Assembly (NCBI GenBank): GCA_010027395.1
Contig: RGVD01000102.1
Location: forward strand, 1-9,221
Length of the DNA: 9,221 nt
Direction of reading: 5' to 3'
Source: Bacteroidota bacterium
GTDB taxonomy: Bacteria; Bacteroidota; Bacteroidia; UKL13-3
Numbering within the stretch: the first letter of the stretch is position 1; each line of letters begins with the position of its first letter. Positions 5,575 to 9,221 of this stretch are shown here, piece after piece. The position numbers and the translations under genes were made by a program. The notes under the pieces were generated by a model. It did no database searches and had not been told where the DNA came from. It saw only the letters and a list, made by a program, of their open reading frames with translations.

Positions 5575-8500
5575 TTACGATTTACTTAATTGAACAAATA
5601 TTTTATTTTCGTCTATATCAATTTCAGCGGCATCGGTTAATTGTTCAACTTCGATTATCGAGGCTGCCAAAATTTCGGTGCAAATATATGTTTTATAATC
5701 ATTTATCGCACCAGATAGGTATGGATGTTTTTGAATGATAACATTAATTTTATCCATTACCTCAAAATTGCTTTCTTTTCTAAGGTTCTGCAACCTGCTA
5801 ATTATCTCACGAGCAATACCTTCAGTTCTCAATTTATCATCAATTTCAATATCTAAGGCCACAGTTATCTTGCCTTCATTAGCTACTTTGTAGCCAGTTA
5901 TTTCTTTCGACAATATTTCCACATCTTCTCTTTCTATCAAAATGGCTTCACCCTGAATATCAATCGATATGCTAGATTTTTGCTCAATCTCATCAATCTG
6001 TTCTTGCCCAAAAGCACTCACCAAGGCTGCCACTTCCTTCATTTTAGCACCCACTTTTTTGCCTAGTGTTTTAAAATTAGGCTTGATGCTTTTGGCAATG
6101 GCATCGGTAAACTCCAACTCTTTCACATTTACTTCGCTCAAAATCAGACCTTGCACATGCTTAATTTCATCTTTTATGCGCTCATCAACCAAAGGAATAA
6201 GGATTTTTTGCAAAGGCTGACGAACCTTGATATTTTCCTTTTTACGAATAGAAAAAACCAATGAAGTAATTTTCTGGGCATATTCCATTTGTTCTTCTAA
6301 TGCTCTGTCTATCAATGTTTCATCTGCCTTTACCCAATCCGTTAAATGTACTGATTCTTTTTTATCAGAAACTGCTTCTGTTAAGTTTTTGTACAACCAA
6401 TCTGAGAAGAATGGCGCTACCGAACTCATTAATTGAGAAACGGTTATTAAACATTCATATAGGGTTTCAAAAGCTGCTTGCTTATCAGCATTCATTTCCC
6501 CTTTCCAGAAACGTCTTCTTGATAAACGCACGTGCCAATTAGACAAATGGTCGCCAACAAACTCTTCGATGGCACGCGCAGCAGGAGTAGCATCATAGTC
6601 ATCCATTTTCTCTGTTACCAATTTCACTAAACTGTTTAGCTTACTAATAATCCAACGATCTAGTTCTGTTCTGTTGTTAACAGGTGTGATGTTGTTATTA
6701 TCAAACTCAAATCCATCAATATTGGCATAGATAGCAAAGAATGAATAGGTGTTATATAGCGTTCCGAAAAACTTACGTTGGCTTTCAGCCACGCCTTCAA
6801 TATCAAATTTTAGGTTATCCCAAGGATCGCTATTGGTAAGCATATACCAACGATTGGCATCTGCACCAAATTTGGCAATGGCATCAAATGGATCTACCAC
6901 ATTGCCCAAACGCTTACTCATTTTATTGCCATTTTTATCTAGTACCAATCCGTTTGCTATTACATTTTTATAAGAAATAGAATCGAACAAAAGAACCGAC
7001 AATGCATGCAAAGTGAAGAACCAACCACGCGTTTGGTCAACGCCTTCGGCAATAAAATCAGCAGGGAAATTCTTTTTAAATACCTCTTCATTTTCGAAAG
7101 GCCAATGCCATTGTGCATAAGGCATGGCTCCTGAATCAAACCAAACGTCTATTAAATCGGCTTCACGTTTCATTCTTTCACCTTTTGATGAAACTAGGGT
7201 TATATTATCTACATAAGGCTTGTGTAATTCTATTTCACCTTTGGCATTTTTATATTCAGCATCGGCAGTCATAAAACCAGCTGCAATGGCCTTTTCAATT
7301 TCTGCCTTCAATTCTTCTTGAGAACCAATACACTTTTCTTCACTGCCATCTTCGGTTCTCCAAATAGGCAATGGAGTTCCCCAATAGCGCGAGCGAGAAA
7401 GGTTCCAATCTACTAAATTCTCTAACCAATTACCAAAACGGCCAGTACCTGTGTGTTCAGGTTTCCAATTGATGGTTTTGTTTAATTCCACCAAACGATC
7501 TTTTACGGCAGTGGTTTTTATAAACCAGCTTTCAAGTGGATAGTATAAAATAGGTTTATCTGTTCGCCAGCAATGAGGGTAACTATGTTCGTATTTTTCT
7601 TTTTTAAATAATTTGTTCTCAGTTTGAAGTTTTAAAATAATTCGTTCATCCACACTCAAGTAGCTAAGTTTTGAAGTATCATGAATTACACCCCTCAACT
7701 TCTCTTTTTGAACAGCTAATTCTGTAGCTTTTTCAGCATCAGTTAGATAGGCTTCTTTCACATACTCTTCACCATACAAAAACTGACCATCCTGTACCTC
7801 TGGTAAAAACTTACCTCTTTTATCAACCAAGGTTAAGCTTCCCACACCATTTTGTTTAGCCACCCTAAAATCGTCAGCACCAAAGCTTGGTGCAATATGA
7901 ACAATACCTGTTCCATCTTCTGTAGTTACGAAATCGCCAATAATAACCTTGAAAGCATCTCCATCGGTAGGTTGTGCAAATGGCAATAATTGCTCATATC
8001 TTAGTCCTGCCAGGTCTTTTCCTTTAACTTCTTTGATTATTTCAAATGGAATTTGTTTATCGCCCGCTTTATAATCTCCTAAAATTAACGTTGCATTTTC
8101 AGGAGAATAGTATTTGTTCAATAGGTTTTTGGCCAATATCACAGTCATTGACTTGTGGGTGTATTGGTTGAATGATTTCACAACTACATAATCAATTTTC
8201 TCCCCCACAGCTAATGCCGTATTAGAAGGCAATGTCCAAGGTGTGGTAGTCCATGCTAAGAAATGAACATCCCCATCAACTAACAACTGAGAACTATCAA
8301 CCGCTTTGAACATAGCCACAGCCGTCATATCTTTCACATCTTTATAGGTGCCTTGTTGGTTCAACTCATGAGAACTTAAACCTGTACCAGCAGCAGGAGA
8401 GTAGGGCTGTATAGTATAACCTTTATATAAATAGCCTTTTTCATATAGTTTTTTAAGCAAATACCAAAGACTTTCGATATAGTTGTTTTCGTATGTAATA

Positions 8501-8943
8501 TAGGGGTCGGAAAGGTCTACCCAATAACCCATACGTGAGGTTAATTTATCCCACACATCGGTGTATTTCATCACATCTTTGCGGCAGGCTTCGTTGTATT
8601 CTGCTACTGTAATTTTCTTACCAATGTCTTCTTTGGTTATGCCAAGTGTTTTCTCAACTTGCAACTCTACGGGCAAACCGTGTGTATCCCAGCCCGCTTT
8701 GCGTTTAACTTGAAAGCCCTTTAAGGTGTTGTATCGACAGAAAATATCCTTAACAGCACGAGCCATAACATGGTGAATACCTGGCATACCATTGGCGCTT
8801 GGCGGTCCCTCATAAAAAACAAAAGAATCAGCACCCTCGCGGTTGCTTACACTCTTTTTGAAAATATCGTTTTCTTCCCAGAATTTGAGTACCTCTTGCT
8901 CAAAAGCAGGAAAGTCTAACTTTTTATATTCTTTGTATTTCAT
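5575..8943 (-). CDS. ileS: isoleucyl-tRNA synthetase, type 2 (eukaryote-like), with GXHH motif
   Basis: This cytoplasmic class I synthetase charges tRNA-Ile with isoleucine and removes misactivated valine. At 1122 residues it has the length of the long eukaryote-like IleRS2 group. Motifs in order are PPSANGMPGIHH (47-58), the HIGH region; WDTHGLPVE (85-93); the editing (CP1) domain with WTTTPWTLPSN (231-241) and GTGIVHIAPSFGADD (344-358); WNLSRSRYWGTPLP (513-526); DVWFDSG (599-605); EGVDQTRGWF (633-642); and KMSKR (674-678). A helical anticodon-binding domain and C-terminal extension run from about 750 to the end. No CxxC zinc ribbon is apparent at the C-terminus. The HIGH motif reads GIHH (55-58), with the first His and the Gly exchanged. 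This occurs in a subset of IleRS2 enzymes and, from recalled literature, is tied to very strong mupirocin resistance. The ATG at 8943 fits the usual N-terminus. All catalytic regions are intact, and as the only ileS seen it is presumably the housekeeping enzyme. Confidence 0.97.
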   Translation of the reverse strand: MKYKEYKKLDFPAFEQEVLKFWEENDIFKKSVSNREGADSFVFYEGPPSANGMPGIHHVMARAVKDIFCRYNTLKGFQVKRKAGWDTHGLPVELQVEKTLGITKEDIGKKITVAEYNEACRKDVMKYTDVWDKLTSRMGYWVDLSDPYITYENNYIESLWYLLKKLYEKGYLYKGYTIQPYSPAAGTGLSSHELNQQGTYKDVKDMTAVAMFKAVDSSQLLVDGDVHFLAWTTTPWTLPSNTALAVGEKIDYVVVKSFNQYTHKSMTVILAKNLLNKYYSPENATLILGDYKAGDKQIPFEIIKEVKGKDLAGLRYEQLLPFAQPTDGDAFKVIIGDFVTTEDGTGIVHIAPSFGADDFRVAKQNGVGSLTLVDKRGKFLPEVQDGQFLYGEEYVKEAYLTDAEKATELAVQKEKLRGVIHDTSKLSYLSVDERIILKLQTENKLFKKEKYEHSYPHCWRTDKPILYYPLESWFIKTTAVKDRLVELNKTINWKPEHTGTGRFGNWLENLVDWNLSRSRYWGTPLPIWRTEDGSEEKCIGSQEELKAEIEKAIAAGFMTADAEYKNAKGEIELHKPYVDNITLVSSKGERMKREADLIDVWFDSGAMPYAQWHWPFENEEVFKKNFPADFIAEGVDQTRGWFFTLHALSVLLFDSISYKNVIANGLVLDKNGNKMSKRLGNVVDPFDAIAKFGADANRWYMLTNSDPWDNLKFDIEGVAESQRKFFGTLYNTYSFFAIYANIDGFEFDNNNITPVNNRTELDRWIISKLNSLVKLVTEKMDDYDATPAARAIEEFVGDHLSNWHVRLSRRRFWKGEMNADKQAAFETLYECLITVSQLMSSVAPFFSDWLYKNLTEAVSDKKESVHLTDWVKADETLIDRALEEQMEYAQKITSLVFSIRKKENIKVRQPLQKILIPLVDERIKDEIKHVQGLILSEVNVKELEFTDAIAKSIKPNFKTLGKKVGAKMKEVAALVSAFGQEQIDEIEQKSSISIDIQGEAILIEREDVEILSKEITGYKVANEGKITVALDIEIDDKLRTEGIAREIISRLQNLRKESNFEVMDKINVIIQKHPYLSGAINDYKTYICTEILAASIIEVEQLTDAAEIDIDENKIFVQLSKS

Positions 8944-8946
8944 GTA

Positions 8947-8978
8947 AATTACGAATTAGGAATTGAGAATTATAAATT
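8947..8978. repeat. 7-bp-period AATTnnn repeat in the ileS leader
   Basis: AATT occurs at 8947, 8954, 8961, 8968 and 8975, exactly 7 bp apart, separated by ACG, AGG, GAG and ATA. This is a degenerate heptanucleotide tandem repeat ending 3 bp before the ileS start codon, inside the predicted 5' leader. AATT is itself palindromic, so the pattern reads the same on both strands. It could be a decayed microsatellite of the AATTACG type or simply AT-rich leader sequence; a function in ileS expression is not shown. Confidence 0.55.
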
Positions 8979-9013
8979 GATTAGCACCATTCAAAATTTT
9001 CAATAAAAGTTTG

Positions 9014-9044
9014 CAAAAATAGGTTTTGATTGATAGAAAAGAAA
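9014..9044 (-). promoter_or_regulatory. Bacteroidota-type promoter for ileS-dksA
   Basis: On the minus strand TATTTTTG (complement of 9014-9021) matches the Bacteroidota -7 consensus TAnnTTTG exactly. It is preceded, after 19 bp, by TTTC (complement of 9041-9044), one base from the -33 consensus TTTG. The spacing fits the primary sigma factor of this phylum. Transcription would start near 9007, giving a leader of about 63 nt that includes the heptad repeat. Confidence 0.55.
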
Positions 9045-9100
9045 GTGTCGAGAATTAATAAGGATTTGGGAATGGGGCTTGAGGAAATTTGGACAAGAGA

Positions 9101-9136
9101 ACTAAAACAAAAGGCTGTTTCGAAAGAAACAGCCTT
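9101..9136 (-). terminator. intrinsic terminator of the gene upstream of ileS
   Basis: AAGGCTGTTTC (9111-9121) and GAAACAGCCTT (9126-9136) pair perfectly over 11 bp around a GAAA loop. On the minus strand the stem is followed by TTGTTTTAG (from 9109 down), a T-rich tail that makes it a terminator for a minus-strand gene. It lies 25 bp beyond the TAA at 9161-9163 and separates that gene from the ileS promoter. Confidence 0.8.
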
Positions 9137-9160
9137 AATGAGTATTATTTTATTTTTATA

Positions 9161-9220
9161 TTATTCCTTAATAAATCGTCTTGAGGTTTTGCCTGTTTCG
9201 TTGCTTACTTCATCACCGAC
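9161..9220 (-). CDS. C-terminal end of a minus-strand gene, product unknown
   Basis: Reading inward from the right edge, one minus-strand frame is open from the boundary to a TAA at 9161-9163. It encodes the last 19 residues VGDEVSNETGKTSRRFIKE. The call rests mainly on position: the stop lies just before a good intrinsic terminator in the same orientation, and the polar, ordinary-looking sequence is compatible with a real C-terminus. Nineteen residues are too few to name a family. Confidence 0.5.
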   Translation of the reverse strand, partial: VGDEVSNETGKTSRRFIKE

Positions 9221-9221
9221 T

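Noticed and set aside
4910..5593. Plus-strand 227-residue open frame, very hydrophobic and repetitive (FATFLA-like units).
   Set aside because: It is the exact antisense of the Lys/Ala-rich tail of the dksA-like gene; Lys and Ala codons read backwards give Phe, Leu and Ala. Its apparent membrane-protein character is an artefact of that repeat.
5969..6973. Several short plus-strand open frames of 69-83 codons.
   Set aside because: All lie inside the intact, motif-rich ileS gene on the other strand and show no recognisable domain or signal.
8944..9013. Possible T-box or other riboswitch in the ileS leader.
   Set aside because: The leader is only about 63 nt, AT-rich and without a T-box core sequence or stable hairpins; T-box control is also not expected in this phylum.

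Overview
The window looks like chromosome from a low-GC member of the Bacteroidota, probably a Sphingobacteriia/Chitinophagia/Saprospiria-type lineage. This is inferred from four things: the Bacteroidota-style isoleucyl-tRNA synthetase, the DksA-like protein lacking the zinc cysteines directly downstream of ileS, a promoter-like TAnnTTTG box, and the absence of obvious Shine-Dalgarno sequences. No mobile element, CRISPR array, tRNA or rRNA gene was recognised.

Left part (1-1535, plus strand): the 3' portion of a TPR protein gene that enters from outside the window is followed after 50 bp by a gene for a secreted, probably outer-membrane beta-barrel protein. The 431-bp stretch 1536-1966 has no intact gene. 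It carries the decayed C-terminal two thirds of a stand-alone CheY-like response regulator on the minus strand (1626-1841), with an in-frame TGA and most of its N-terminal half unrecognisable.

Middle (1967-4272): two divergent genes share a 197-bp AT-rich spacer. The minus-strand gene encodes an exported protein whose C-terminal half resembles the DUF6624 family. The plus-strand gene, which appears to start at TTG, encodes a GNAT/FemAB-like acyl- or aminoacyl-transferase.

Right part (4282-9044, minus strand): a two-gene operon runs from a Bacteroidota-type promoter (9014-9044) through ileS (8943-5575) and, after 6 bp, a dksA-like gene (5568-4339), ending at a strong intrinsic terminator (4282-4316). 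ileS encodes a type-2 (eukaryote-like) IleRS whose HIGH motif reads GIHH, the swapped GXHH form linked to high mupirocin resistance. The DksA-like protein is very unusual. A zinc-less DksA/TraR domain (last ~120 residues) is preceded by a ~225-residue Lys/Ala/Pro/Val tail that resembles histone H1 and has no acidic, aromatic, Gly, Arg, His, Gln or Cys residue. The lspA gene that often follows ileS-dksA in Bacteroidota is absent here. At the right edge, the last codons of another minus-strand gene and its terminator are visible.

The most notable content is the histone-like tail on the DksA homologue, the GXHH IleRS, and the response-regulator pseudogene.
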